A DNA stretch of 64,000 nucleotides from contig NZ_CP154467.1 in NCBI RefSeq assembly GCF_039545455.1, forward strand, positions 930,001 to 994,000. Direction: 5' to 3'. Source of the stretch: Brucella sp. BE17. Its GTDB lineage: Bacteria > Pseudomonadota > Alphaproteobacteria > Rhizobiales > Rhizobiaceae. Position numbers and translations under genes: made by a program. The notes under the pieces were generated by a model that had not been told where the DNA came from, searched no databases, and saw only the letters and a program-made list of their open reading frames with translations. Below, piece by piece: positions 8,263-17,400 of the stretch (position 1 is the first letter of the stretch; the number at the start of each line of letters is the position of its first letter).

Positions 8263-9063
8263 CTATCGGCAGGCAGCTTCTTCTGGAAGCAATTCAACGG
8301 GCATGAATTTTTTGCGGATTTCTGTGAAAGTACAGTCCTTGATGATCTCATCGAGCGTCGCATTGACACGGTCAAGCAGCTCCTGACTGTCTTTACGCGC
8401 CAACCAGCTGGAGCCCTTCTCGCCCCCGCCTGTCCAAAGGTCGCCGCCAGCGAATTTCCAGTCTTTACCTTCCGGCTTACTTAAAAATTCATTGGTCCAA
8501 CTGATTTTGGGTCCCAGGCTCAAATCCAGCCGCCCGCTGGTCAGATCGAGGCGAATCTGGTCAGGATTGTCGAAATAAACGATCTCGACAGCGTTCCCAA
8601 ACGTTTCCTGAACGTATTTTGCTTGCGCAGAACCGCGCTGCAAGCCGATTTTCAGCCCCTTCAGTCCTTCAGGCGTGAATTCATAATCTTTGGAAGAAGG
8701 AATGACGTAGCTATCAGGATTAAAAAGAATAGGACGACCGAATAAAACCTTGTCTACTCTTTCAGGCAGCGGTTTGGTTTGACTGGCCACCAGATCCAGC
8801 TTTTTCTGCAAAATCGCTGGTATGAGTGCTTTAAAGTCCATGACCACGAATTCGCATTCGACATTCATGCGCTTGCACATTTCACGAGCAAGCTCCGGCT
8901 CGACACCTGTCAACGTACCGCCTGAGTCAACCATGCTGAAAGGAGGATAAGCCCCCTCATTCCCCAAGATTAGCTTTTCTTGTGCGGATGCGGAATATGC
9001 TACGAAACTGAAGCTTAATGCGGCTATATAAGGCGTAAATTTCTTCAATGCGAATTCAGACAT
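8263..9063 (-). CDS. Periplasmic amino-acid-binding protein of the ABC transporter (SBP family 3)
   Basis: A 266-residue secreted protein. The N-terminal signal peptide ends near SASAQ (about residue 27), followed by the family-3 start LGNEGAYPPFSMVDSGG and the RGSAQAKY and DLTSGRLDLSLG regions. It delivers a polar or basic amino acid, or an opine-like ligand, to the permeases. High expression relative to the channel subunits is plausible because a repeat element follows. The ligand cannot be read from sequence. It is transcribed divergently from the LysR gene. Confidence 0.92.
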   Translation of the reverse strand: MSEFALKKFTPYIAALSFSFVAYSASAQEKLILGNEGAYPPFSMVDSGGTLTGVEPELAREMCKRMNVECEFVVMDFKALIPAILQKKLDLVASQTKPLPERVDKVLFGRPILFNPDSYVIPSSKDYEFTPEGLKGLKIGLQRGSAQAKYVQETFGNAVEIVYFDNPDQIRLDLTSGRLDLSLGPKISWTNEFLSKPEGKDWKFAGGDLWTGGGEKGSSWLARKDSQELLDRVNATLDEIIKDCTFTEIRKKFMPVELLPEEAACR

Positions 9064-9377
9064 TTACATTCCTCCCTGAAGGACGAAAGATGAATCTTTC
9101 GAGAAAAAACAATAAAAACAGGATATTGTGCGGTATTTACATACGCCCATTAAAGTCTGCATTCCTGTTTTACGAGGATTTCATCGTGATCTGATTTTTG
9201 CATTCAGTTCCCACTAATTTAGATCACCTATCCACCATGGAACATAAATCTACATTTGTAAAATATTTTTAAACTTTCTTTTGAATAGCTTTTACCTATT
9301 CAATATTTCTCTTCCATCACAGAAAATTATAGGCTTCATTGAGAGTGCCTCGAATAATGATTTTTGGTGATTTGACC
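9064..9377. promoter_or_regulatory. Divergent intergenic region between binding protein and LysR gene
   Basis: A 314-bp AT-rich region expected to hold the LysR operator and both promoters. T-N11-A patterns occur, but none stands out enough to assign. Confidence 0.4.
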
Positions 9378-10322
9378 ATGCTACTTTCCCTGCGAACGCT
9401 GCAGTATATCGTTACAGCTGCCGATGCGCTCAGTATCACTGAGGCTGCAAAGCATCTGAATGTTTCACAACCGTCGATATCGGCTGCCATTTCACAGGCT
9501 GAACAGAAGATTGGAATGGAGATATTTTTACGCCATCACGCGAGGGGAATTTCATTAACTGTTGCTGGGCGTAAATTCGTCAATGAAGCTCGCCAGTTGT
9601 TGAAACATGCGTATGATTTTAATTTAACGACTCAAAGCCTGTCGCAAGAACTGGCGGGCGAAATCACAGTGGGATGTTTCTTGACCCTGGCTACCCGCTT
9701 CATGCCCGGGCTTTTGGCAGATTTCAGCAAACGTTACCCTGGCATCTCGGTGCGAATGGAGGAAGGCAATCAGCAGGAGTTAACCGAGGGACTTTTTTCC
9801 GGTGAGATTGAAATTGCCATTGCTTATACATATGCCCTACCCGAAGAAATACACTCGACGCCCTTAACCAGTCTGCGGCCTTATATTGTCGTTTCTGAAC
9901 ATCACCCACTTGCCCATCGCGATAAAGTCAGCATCTACGAGTTTCAGCATGAACCCCTGATTTTACTGGACCTGCCATTGTCGCGCGATTACTTCTTGCG
10001 ACTTTTTCATAGCTGTCAGATTGAACCAAAAATCATTTATCGATCCAGCTCCTACGAACTTATTCGCGGCCTTGTGGGGCATGGCCACGGCTATACCATT
10101 CACAATGCAATTCCCGGAACCAGTTATGCTTATGATGGCAGTCGTACTGTCGTTCTGGCGATTGAAGAAGCGCTGCCTACGGCAGATGTGACATGCCTGA
10201 CGTTAAAGCGTCACAATACGCGTCCTGCGGTACAGATTTTTGCACGTTACGTGCAGGAGCAGTTCTCGCAAACCGGCATTTTCTCACCAAATAATCTATA
10301 CTCATCCGCAAGGAAAATTTAG
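9378..10322 (+). CDS. LysR-family transcriptional regulator
   Basis: A 314-residue regulator. The winged helix-turn-helix at residues 1-60 (TEAAKHLNVSQPSISAAISQAE) is followed by a periplasmic-binding-fold effector domain (about 90-295). ATG 9378 is chosen: GGTGA lies 7 bases upstream and the protein then begins MLLSLRTLQYIV, as is usual in the family; in-frame TTG 9339 and ATG 9357 would add residues. Divergent orientation from the importer suggests it controls the transporter and catabolic genes in response to their substrate. Confidence 0.9.
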   Translation: MLLSLRTLQYIVTAADALSITEAAKHLNVSQPSISAAISQAEQKIGMEIFLRHHARGISLTVAGRKFVNEARQLLKHAYDFNLTTQSLSQELAGEITVGCFLTLATRFMPGLLADFSKRYPGISVRMEEGNQQELTEGLFSGEIEIAIAYTYALPEEIHSTPLTSLRPYIVVSEHHPLAHRDKVSIYEFQHEPLILLDLPLSRDYFLRLFHSCQIEPKIIYRSSSYELIRGLVGHGHGYTIHNAIPGTSYAYDGSRTVVLAIEEALPTADVTCLTLKRHNTRPAVQIFARYVQEQFSQTGIFSPNNLYSSARKI

Positions 10323-10525
10323 CTGCCTGTTGAAACATTCATGACAATGAATGAATCTTCTTAAAGCTGATAGAGCGGTGAGCTCAAAAGACGAGTCCCT
10401 TCTGTCATCAAGGTTCACTATGACGCCGTAACCAATCTTGATTATGACCGCCGACATGAAGCGCGCATAATCATACATTATTATATTTGGCCGAACATAG
10501 TTCCGTCGGCTTTAGGAGTACGGCC

Positions 10526-10984
10526 ATGTCGTTAAAATCGTTTTTTGTCGCCATCACAATTGGCCTGTCGGGCTTGGCTGTCAGCGGCTGCGTTTCAGAA
10601 TCTTCTTACGGCGGCGGTTATAACGATCCCTATTATGTGCGTGGCGGCTATATTGGCACAGGCGTCGTTTATGATGGTGGATCCTATGACAATTACAGGC
10701 GCTATCCACGCCAATATCGCGATCATCGTTATCGTGATTACCGATATCGCAACGACCGCTATAAGAATCGGCGTCCCAACTACCAGCGACCGGACCGTTC
10801 ACGCCCACCTCACCAGGCAGAGCGTCCACGCCCACCGCAACAGGCAGAGCGCCCGCGGCCATCACGTCAGGCAGAGCGCCCACGACCGTCGCGCCATGCC
10901 GAACGTCCACCGCAGTCCCGTGAAATTCGCGGTCCGAGTGGCAACCAAAATCCAGGCGCCAATATCATCAGGAGAAATAGATAA
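10526..10984 (+). CDS. Small Tyr/Arg/Pro-rich lipoprotein with tandem nonapeptides
   Basis: A 152-residue predicted lipoprotein. The signal sequence ends in lipobox LAVSGC, giving a lipidated N-terminal Cys around residue 22. A Tyr/Gly/Arg-rich segment follows, then four 9-residue repeats of the form QAERPRPxx and a Pro/Arg tail. AGGAG precedes ATG 10526. The very basic tail could bind envelope polymers or nucleic acid; no catalytic domain is seen. A strong terminator closes the gene at 11033. Confidence 0.8.
   Translation: MSLKSFFVAITIGLSGLAVSGCVSESSYGGGYNDPYYVRGGYIGTGVVYDGGSYDNYRRYPRQYRDHRYRDYRYRNDRYKNRRPNYQRPDRSRPPHQAERPRPPQQAERPRPSRQAERPRPSRHAERPPQSREIRGPSGNQNPGANIIRRNR
10814..10921 (+). 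repeat. 27-bp tandem repeat (4 units) inside lipoprotein gene
   Basis: Four in-frame 27-bp units encode QAERPRPPQ, QAERPRPSR, QAERPRPSR and HAERPPQSR. Length variation between strains is likely. Confidence 0.85.
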
Positions 10985-11032
10985 ACACGGCTTGCAGCCG
11001 CAACTATCTGGTTTTAGCAATCCTGACTGTTC

Positions 11033-11068
11033 AAAAGCCCAGAATCGATAGTGATTCTGGGCTTTTTT
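11033..11068 (+). terminator. Rho-independent terminator after lipoprotein gene
   Basis: A 14-bp perfect stem AAAAGCCCAGAATC with loop GATAGT, followed by a T run. It lies between convergent genes and may act on both strands. Confidence 0.92.
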
Positions 11069-11091
11069 GTTTCAGTCTGATGTAAGCAATT

Positions 11092-12375
11092 TCAGATCAG
11101 GGTCAGCGCCCGCTCGATATCGGCAATAATATCGTCTGCATCCTCGATACCAATCGAAAGGCGAACCACATCAGGTCCTGCGCCGGCAGCCACTTTCTGC
11201 TCATCGGTCAACTGCCGATGTGTCGTCGACGCCGGGTGGATCACCAGCGAACGCGTGTCGCCGATATTTGCAAGAAGCGAGAACAGCTCGAGGCTATCGA
11301 CAAATTTCACGCCGGCATCATACCCCCCTTTGAGGCCAAAGGTGAAAACCGAACCCGCTCCTTTCGGTGCGTATTTCTGTTGCAGCGCATGATATTTATC
11401 TTTCGGCAGCCCTGCATAATTCACCCATGACACTTTCTCCTGACCCTGCAACCAGCTTGCCACTTTGAGCGCATTATCACTGTGTCTTTGCATACGCAGC
11501 GCCAATGTTTCAACACCCGTAAGGATGAGGAAAGAGTTGAACGGAGAAATGGCCGGCCCCAGATCGCGCAATCCCAGAACACGCGCGGCAATCGCAAAAG
11601 AAATATTGCCGAACGTCTTATGCAGTTCCAACCCCGCGTAATCGGGACGCGGTTCGGTCAGAAGCGGATAATTGCCAGACTTGGCCCAGTCGAATGTGCC
11701 GCCATCGATCAAAATTCCGCCCATAGAATTGCCATGCCCACCGATGAACTTGGTCAATGAATGCACGACAATGTCGGCTCCATGTTCGATGGGACGCACC
11801 AGATAGGGTGAAGCCAGCGTATTATCGACGATTAACGGTAAGCCGTGTTTGTGGGCGATCTCGGCAATGGCTTCGATATCGATCACGATGCCGCCCGGAT
11901 TGGCAAAGCTTTCAATGAAGATCGCGCGTGTGCGATCATCGATCTGGCGAGAAAAATCGGTTGGGTCGGTAGCGTCTGCCCAGCGTACATTCCAGTTGAA
12001 GGATTTGAACGATTGGCCAAACTGGTTGATTGAGCCGCCATAAAGCTGACGAGCTGCAACGAAATTATCACCCGGTTGCAGCAACGTATGAAAGGCAAGA
12101 AGCTGTGCGGAATGACCCGATGCTGTCGCTACCGCAGCCGTACCGCCTTCAAGGGCGGCAACGCGCTCTTCAAGCACTGCAGTCGTTGGATTGGTAATAC
12201 GCGTATAGATGTTGCCAAATGCCTGAAGGCCGAACAGAGATGCCGCATGATCAGCATCCTCGAACACGAAAGACGTGGTCTGATAGATCGGTGTGGCGCG
12301 TGCGCCCGTTGTAGGGTCGGGCTTTGCGCCTGCGTGAACGGCAAGCGTTTCAATTCCGGGCGAGCGTTTCGACAT
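11092..12375 (-). CDS. metY: O-acetylhomoserine sulfhydrylase/aminocarboxypropyltransferase (PLP)
   Basis: A 427-residue Cys/Met-metabolism PLP enzyme that makes homocysteine from O-acetylhomoserine and sulfide (or methionine with methanethiol). PLP Lys209 lies in HSLTKFIGGHG, and YTRITNPT near residue 57 and SGHSAQ near 86 are family landmarks; the length is typical of MetY, longer than cystathionine lyases. The acetyl-type MetA at 28.8-29.7 kb supplies its substrate. ATG 12375 is preceded by AGGAGG, which can be sequestered by an upstream TTCCTCC in the leader (see 12376-12497). Confidence 0.93.
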   Translation of the reverse strand: MSKRSPGIETLAVHAGAKPDPTTGARATPIYQTTSFVFEDADHAASLFGLQAFGNIYTRITNPTTAVLEERVAALEGGTAAVATASGHSAQLLAFHTLLQPGDNFVAARQLYGGSINQFGQSFKSFNWNVRWADATDPTDFSRQIDDRTRAIFIESFANPGGIVIDIEAIAEIAHKHGLPLIVDNTLASPYLVRPIEHGADIVVHSLTKFIGGHGNSMGGILIDGGTFDWAKSGNYPLLTEPRPDYAGLELHKTFGNISFAIAARVLGLRDLGPAISPFNSFLILTGVETLALRMQRHSDNALKVASWLQGQEKVSWVNYAGLPKDKYHALQQKYAPKGAGSVFTFGLKGGYDAGVKFVDSLELFSLLANIGDTRSLVIHPASTTHRQLTDEQKVAAGAGPDVVRLSIGIEDADDIIADIERALTLI

Positions 12376-12497
12376 TGTTTCCTCCTGATCGTAATATAAT
12401 TTCTCTGCAGCGGACGTTAAGCGTCACAGCAGAGAAAGCAAAGGAGGAATTTGCCAATTTGACTCAGTCGTGGAATTTCGTTTCCACGCGCACCCCG
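12376..12497 (-). promoter_or_regulatory. metY leader with hairpin and anti-Shine-Dalgarno
   Basis: In mRNA sense, an 8-base anti-SD UUCCUCCU (12449-12442) is perfectly complementary to the metY SD AGGAGGAA (12386-12379). Between them sits a hairpin with a 9-bp outer stem (12400-12408 with 12429-12437) and an inner GACG/CGUC pairing. A second hairpin, CGTGGAA...TTCCACG, lies at about 12470-12489, right after the upstream gene. The arrangement fits translational control by SD masking. It does not match the SAM-II consensus, so the class is unknown. Confidence 0.5.
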
Positions 12498-12920
12498 TCA
12501 TCCAATCAAACGCGGATATTCGATGGCGGGACAGCGATCCATGACAACTTTCAGACCGGCCTCGATGGCCTGTTTTTCCGCTTCTTCGTGAACGACACCA
12601 AGCTGCGTCCACAAGACCGAAGGCCGATTGCGCATCGCCAGCACTTCATTCACAATCCCCGGCAATGCAAAGGGCTGGCGGAAGACATCAACCATATCCA
12701 CCTTCTCTTCAATATCACCAAGTCTGCTTACAACTGTCTCACCATGAATTGTCTTACCCGCCTGCCCCGGATTGACTGGGATCACATGATACCCTTTTGA
12801 AAGCAGGAATCGCATCACACCATTGCTTGGGCGTTCAGTCTTGGGGGACGCGCCCACAAGAGCGATGGTTTTGACTGTTTGGAGAATCCTCCGGATTTCG
12901 TCATCGGATGAATTCTGCAT
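12498..12920 (-). CDS. CoA-binding (YccU-like) protein
   Basis: A 140-residue single-domain Rossmann-like CoA-binding protein. The N-terminal nucleotide motif is VGASPKTERPSNGV (22-35), then VNPGQAGK and a C-terminal VMDRCPAIEYPRL. Homologues bind CoA and have no established reaction. It lies upstream of metY on the same strand with no clear U-tailed terminator between them, so read-through into metY is possible. Confidence 0.85.
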   Translation of the reverse strand: MQNSSDDEIRRILQTVKTIALVGASPKTERPSNGVMRFLLSKGYHVIPVNPGQAGKTIHGETVVSRLGDIEEKVDMVDVFRQPFALPGIVNEVLAMRNRPSVLWTQLGVVHEEAEKQAIEAGLKVVMDRCPAIEYPRLIG

Positions 12921-13061
12921 TCTATCCTCCCTGCCCTTCGCGCGAATTAAGAACCTTACACCTATATGGAAATGGCGGACGACAGACGAATATCAAGCGC
13001 AACATACCAAAGACGACATGGAGCCGGATATTCGCCCGGTGTAAACACGCGAAAAATTATA

Positions 13062-13077
13062 TGGTATTATAATACCA
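13062..13077. promoter_or_regulatory. 16-bp perfect palindrome, candidate operator
   Basis: TGGTATTATAATACCA is a perfect palindrome between the divergent CoA-binding and rplM genes. TGGTnnn...ACCA symmetry is common for GntR-family operators. No cognate regulator is evident nearby. Confidence 0.4.
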
Positions 13078-13132
13078 ATACTATAAGTCATTGTTTTTAT
13101 TTCCTTTTTTTAAACCCCCTTCAAACAGATGA

Positions 13133-13160
13133 CTTGACGGCGACATAAAACTTCTATATC
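13133..13160 (+). promoter_or_regulatory. Predicted promoter of rplM-rpsI
   Basis: CTTGAC (13133-13138) and TATATC (13155-13160) are separated by 16 bp, the common alphaproteobacterial sigma-70 pattern. The resulting leader to the rplM ATG is about 115 nt, long enough for ribosomal-protein feedback, although no known leader fold was recognised. Confidence 0.6.
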
Positions 13161-13279
13161 GACCCGCCAATGAGTGCGATAAGAGGTTTCTCTTGTCCCT
13201 CTTTAGGGTTGGATTTCCAACACAAGCAACAAAAAAAGCCCCGATCGCAAGAAAAGGGATCAAGTCAAGGAAGACTTCA

Positions 13280-13744
13280 ATGGCAACTTTTTCCCAGAAG
13301 CCGGCTGAAGTGGTGAAGAAATGGATCCTGATCGACGCTGAAGGCGTTGTTCTGGGCCGTCTGGCATCCATCGTCGCCAATCGCCTGCGTGGCAAGCACA
13401 AAGCAACTTTTACCCCACATGTTGACGACGGCGACAATGTCATCATCGTCAATGCCGAAAAGGTTGTTCTGACCGGCAAAAAATACACAGACAAAAAATA
13501 CTACTGGCACACCGGTCATCCCGGCGGCATCAAGGAGCGCACCGCTCGCCAGATTCTCGAAGGCCGTTTCCCGGAACGTGTCATCGAGAAGGCTATTGAG
13601 CGCATGATCCCCCGTGGTCCGCTCGGCCGTCGCCAGATGAAGAACCTGCGCGTTTATGCAGGCACCGATCATCAGCATGAAGCTCAGCAGCCCGAAGTCT
13701 TCGACGTTGCAGCACTGAACCGCAAGAACAAAGGGAATGCATAA
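13280..13744 (+). CDS. rplM: 50S ribosomal protein L13
   Basis: A 154-residue L13, an early-assembly protein of the large subunit. It shows [29 protein letters not shown] and the C-terminal [14 protein letters not shown] typical of alphaproteobacteria. ATG 13280 (MATFSQK) is chosen over upstream in-frame codons by homology and the AAGGAAG site. It lies 2 bp before rpsI, the near-universal rplM-rpsI pair. Confidence 0.98.
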   Translation: MATFSQKPAEVVKKWILIDAEGVVLGRLASIVANRLRGKHKATFTPHVDDGDNVIIVNAEKVVLTGKKYTDKKYYWHTGHPGGIKERTARQILEGRFPERVIEKAIERMIPRGPLGRRQMKNLRVYAGTDHQHEAQQPEVFDVAALNRKNKGNA

Positions 13745-13746
13745 TC

Positions 13747-14229
13747 ATGGCTGAGCAGCTCAATTCGCTCGAAGAACTCGGCACGGTTGCAACCGCTTCC
13801 ACTGAACAGGCCGCTCCCGTTCACGTCCAGAAGCTGGACGCACAGGGCCGCGCCTATGCCACTGGCAAGCGTAAAGATGCCGTTGCACGCGTATGGGTCA
13901 AGCCGGGTTCCGGCAAGATCACCGTCAACGACAAGGAATTCGAAAAGTATTTCGCGCGTCCCGTTCTGCAGATGATCCTGCAGCAGCCACTCGTGGCTTC
14001 CAACCGCGCCGGTCAGTTTGACATCATCGCTACCGTTGCCGGTGGTGGTCTTTCCGGTCAGGCTGGTGCTGTGCGTCACGGCATCTCCAAGGCCCTCACC
14101 TACTATGAGCCGGGCCTGCGCACGGTTCTCAAGAAGGGTGGCTTCCTGACCCGCGATAGCCGTGTCGTCGAACGTAAGAAGTACGGTAGGGCCAAGGCCC
14201 GTCGTTCGTTCCAGTTCTCCAAGCGCTAA
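13747..14229 (+). CDS. rpsI: 30S ribosomal protein S9
   Basis: A 160-residue S9. The N-terminal extension of about 35 residues is usual in Rhizobiales; then come [33 protein letters not shown] and the basic C-terminal tail ending FQFSKR, which reaches the P site. Cotranscribed with rplM and followed by a strong terminator at 14255. Confidence 0.98.
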   Translation: MAEQLNSLEELGTVATASTEQAAPVHVQKLDAQGRAYATGKRKDAVARVWVKPGSGKITVNDKEFEKYFARPVLQMILQQPLVASNRAGQFDIIATVAGGGLSGQAGAVRHGISKALTYYEPGLRTVLKKGGFLTRDSRVVERKKYGRAKARRSFQFSKR

Positions 14230-14254
14230 TATCTGTTATCGCTTCAAAATACAG

Positions 14255-14282
14255 AAAAGCGGACCGTCTGGTCCGCTTTTTT
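14255..14282 (+). terminator. Rho-independent terminator after rpsI
   Basis: An 11-bp stem AAAAGCGGACC with loop GTCT and its complement, followed by six Ts. Confidence 0.92.
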
Positions 14283-14416
14283 ATTGCCTCTTATCAAGCA
14301 AGGGAAATTCGGATAAGTCGCATGAAGGCCCAAATTTCCACCGGTCGAGATGCTCTCCAGGTATCGAATTATACTTTTATCAGCGCATCATTCGCCGCTG
14401 CTTGACAGCCGCTTTC

Positions 14417-17400
14417 TCAGAATTCGAAGATCGAGCGGAAAATACCCGGTGCGATGGCTGAAATTGGATTGACGATGACCTGAGGCTGTTTTGCACTTCC
14501 CGTCAGCTTGTAGGTAATACCGATCAGGCCACGATCACGTCCGTTGCCCAGAAGCACTCCGACCAGAGGAAGCTCTCCGAACAACCGGTTCACGCCGTAG
14601 GCGGGCATGAACGTACCGGTAATCGACATATTGCCCATCTTGTCATAAAGAGTTCCCTGAAACGTCGTACCGACCGAAGGTCCACGCACGACGCCTTTGG
14701 CAAGCGTCAGATAGCCATCTCCTTTTTCGATCAGCGAAAACCCGCGCTCGACATTCACACGCGACACATCGATATCACGTTTAACAGCCTGATTGAGGCT
14801 CGTGCCGCCGGACTGCGGCGGGCTGGACACGATCTTGGCCAGTCGTGGCTCGTTGACGATTGAAAAATTACGGGCATCGATCTGTCCGTGAAGCGGGCCG
14901 CCACCTTGTGAAGCAAGCCCGACCGTGATCTGCCCACCCTGCATCTTGTCGTAAAAATCAAAAAAGCGCAGCACCGCCCCAGCGTCGTTCGATTGTAGCG
15001 AAATGGAACGCGCATTGCCCTGATCATTATTGGTTGCGACGAAGCGTTGACCAGATGATGTCGTGGCATTGATGGAAACGCCTGATACCCGGCTTCCTGC
15101 ACTTTCGTAGGAAACATTAACGCCGCGCATCGCCTCGCCATTGAAGCCGCTCACTTCATCTACCTCGGCGCTGACGACGACATGCGCGCCTTTCTTTCCA
15201 CTGGCGCTCTTCTTGTTATCGTCGAGTTGCGACACCTGCTTGATGAGCGCCCGCGCGTCGAATTGCGAACCGCGCACATTCACACGATAACCATTGGCAT
15301 TTCTCGTTGCCTTGACGGTAAGCCTGTCACTACGGTTGAGGCGTATGTCGCTGAAATCGGCGGACTGGAGATCGCCCTTGGCAATCGCAAGATTACCCTT
15401 GACGCTGAAGGTCTCACCCTTGACCACCAGATTGCCGATATCGACATTGCTCTTGTCGTCGGCCTTCTGCGTCAGGTCGAAGGTGGCTTTTGCGGAAATA
15501 CCCGCCCCCTTGCGCCAGCCAATCCATGACAAGTCGATCTGCGTTTTGCTGAGATCCACCGTCACCGGCCGCGTACCGCCCTGCACCATACCAAGTTCTA
15601 CGGTCATTGGGCCTGAGAAGATCGAATTCAACCCCGGGGAAACAGCGTTGCGCGCCTTGTCATCGAGTTGAAGTCGGATTTTCTGATCGCGCTTTGCCGG
15701 CCCCGATAGGTCGACCGGCTCGGTCATGCTGACCGTGCCCGGTACGCCATCGAGCTTCGCATCAGCGGTTATCAGCGCCGCCGTCTGATCGACCTTGATG
15801 CGACCATTGGCGTCACTCACCATCGATCCGCCGACTGGCTTGGAAATGTCGAGGTCTGAAAATCCAATATCAGCGCTCCATTTCAGCGTGTCGGGAGGCG
15901 CCCCACTGGTGACTGAAAAAGCCACTTTCACGCGCGCTTTTATATCGCCCGTTACTTCCTGCGGACGAAACGGCACATTTTTCAGAATATCGATCGGTTT
16001 TTGTCCGGCGATCTCCGCGATCGCCGCAGCTTCGCCCGTAAGGTCGAGGTCGAGATCAGCAATGACCGGACGCTGCGGGCCCCAGGGAATGACCAACGTT
16101 CCTCCAGTCACGTTCGCCTTACGATTATTGGCCGTATAGGCCACCCCTTTCGAGAGCTTGATCGTGGTATGGGCGCCGCGCACGGTAATATCACCATCCG
16201 CGTCGCGCACCGGTGGAAGGTCGCCAACAACATCGAAACGTGTATTTTCCACCTTGAAATCAGCCTTGATTTCATCGCCAGTTAAAGGTGGCGGCAAACC
16301 GGGGCCGTTAAACTTACCTGCCGGCAGAGAAATATCGATACGGCTGTCCTTCATCGTTCCACCAAACAGGTTTTTCAAAACCCATTCGCGCGCGCCATCC
16401 GCCACGTCGATCGGCCAAAGATGCTTGGCATCAGCAACCGGCATGTACGGAATGCGCAGCATGAAGATCATTTCCGGCGAGCCAGCCCCAAAGGTCATAC
16501 TGCCTTGTCCGTCAAGCCGACCTTTATCCGTGTTCACATCGAGATTAGAAAATTCTATCCGCTGGTGATCAGCCAAAAAGCGACCCGAAATTCTGGTTGC
16601 GAAAGAAAGTGGGGGATCGCTCGATTCGGCCGGCATACTGGTGGCAGAGCTGGTGAGAACCTCAAACCGGTAATGTGGTCCTTCTCCCGCGCCCGTGGCT
16701 TCCGCGTCGGGCCCGAAAGCGCCGTTGAAACTTGCTTTGAAGCCGCCGAGTTGGATCTGCGACTCCCTGACTTCGATCTTGCGGCTGCCGACTTGGTGTT
16801 CGAGATTGAGGAGCAGCTTGCCGGTAACATCATCCACGCGGCCCAATTGCATATTGATACCGTCAACGGCAAATTCTGCTCCCAGTGTTTCAGGATCACC
16901 CGCAGTCGCCGCCTTGCCGGACAGAGACAGACGCGCCACTCCCTTCAACTCGACATGCGCCGGATTGACACGGTTTTCACCAATGACCGGTGCGACCTGC
17001 GGTGGGGGATCCACAGTGACGGGAATGTGATTGATATTCAGCACAAATCCCTTGAGGCTGTTATCCGGTATCGCGCGATCTATCCGGCCATCAAGTGTAA
17101 CAGTCTTCTCATGCCAGACAACAGTGCCCGTTATTGCGATCTGGCCATTTTTCTCAACCAGTTGGGCTTTGTGGATTTCAACCGATTCTTGCTCATTGCC
17201 TGCCTTGAAGCGAATGGTGCTGTTCAAAATGCTGATCGAGCGGGTTTCTTGCTGGCGCAAGAGCTCAAGACTACGGCGCATGACGGCGAAAATTTCACCG
17301 GAAACGGCGTCGAAATCGACTGTTCCATCCTCGGCATAGGGCAGTGATTTCCAGAAGCCATCACCTTTTGCCTCAGGCATATCGAATGCAAAGCCTTCGA

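Larger units (their letters stand above)
12921..13279. other. Intergenic region between CoA-binding gene and rplM
   Basis: A 359-bp region holding the rplM promoter and leader, a 16-bp perfect palindrome at 13062-13077 and a T-rich tract. No open frame with a credible start was found. Confidence 0.6.

Noticed and set aside
12376..12497. SAM-II riboswitch in the metY leader
   Set aside because: The short CGTGG...CCACG hairpin was tempting, but its loop is only about 10 nt and the conserved SAM-II loop and 3' CGCUAAAG-type segment are absent.
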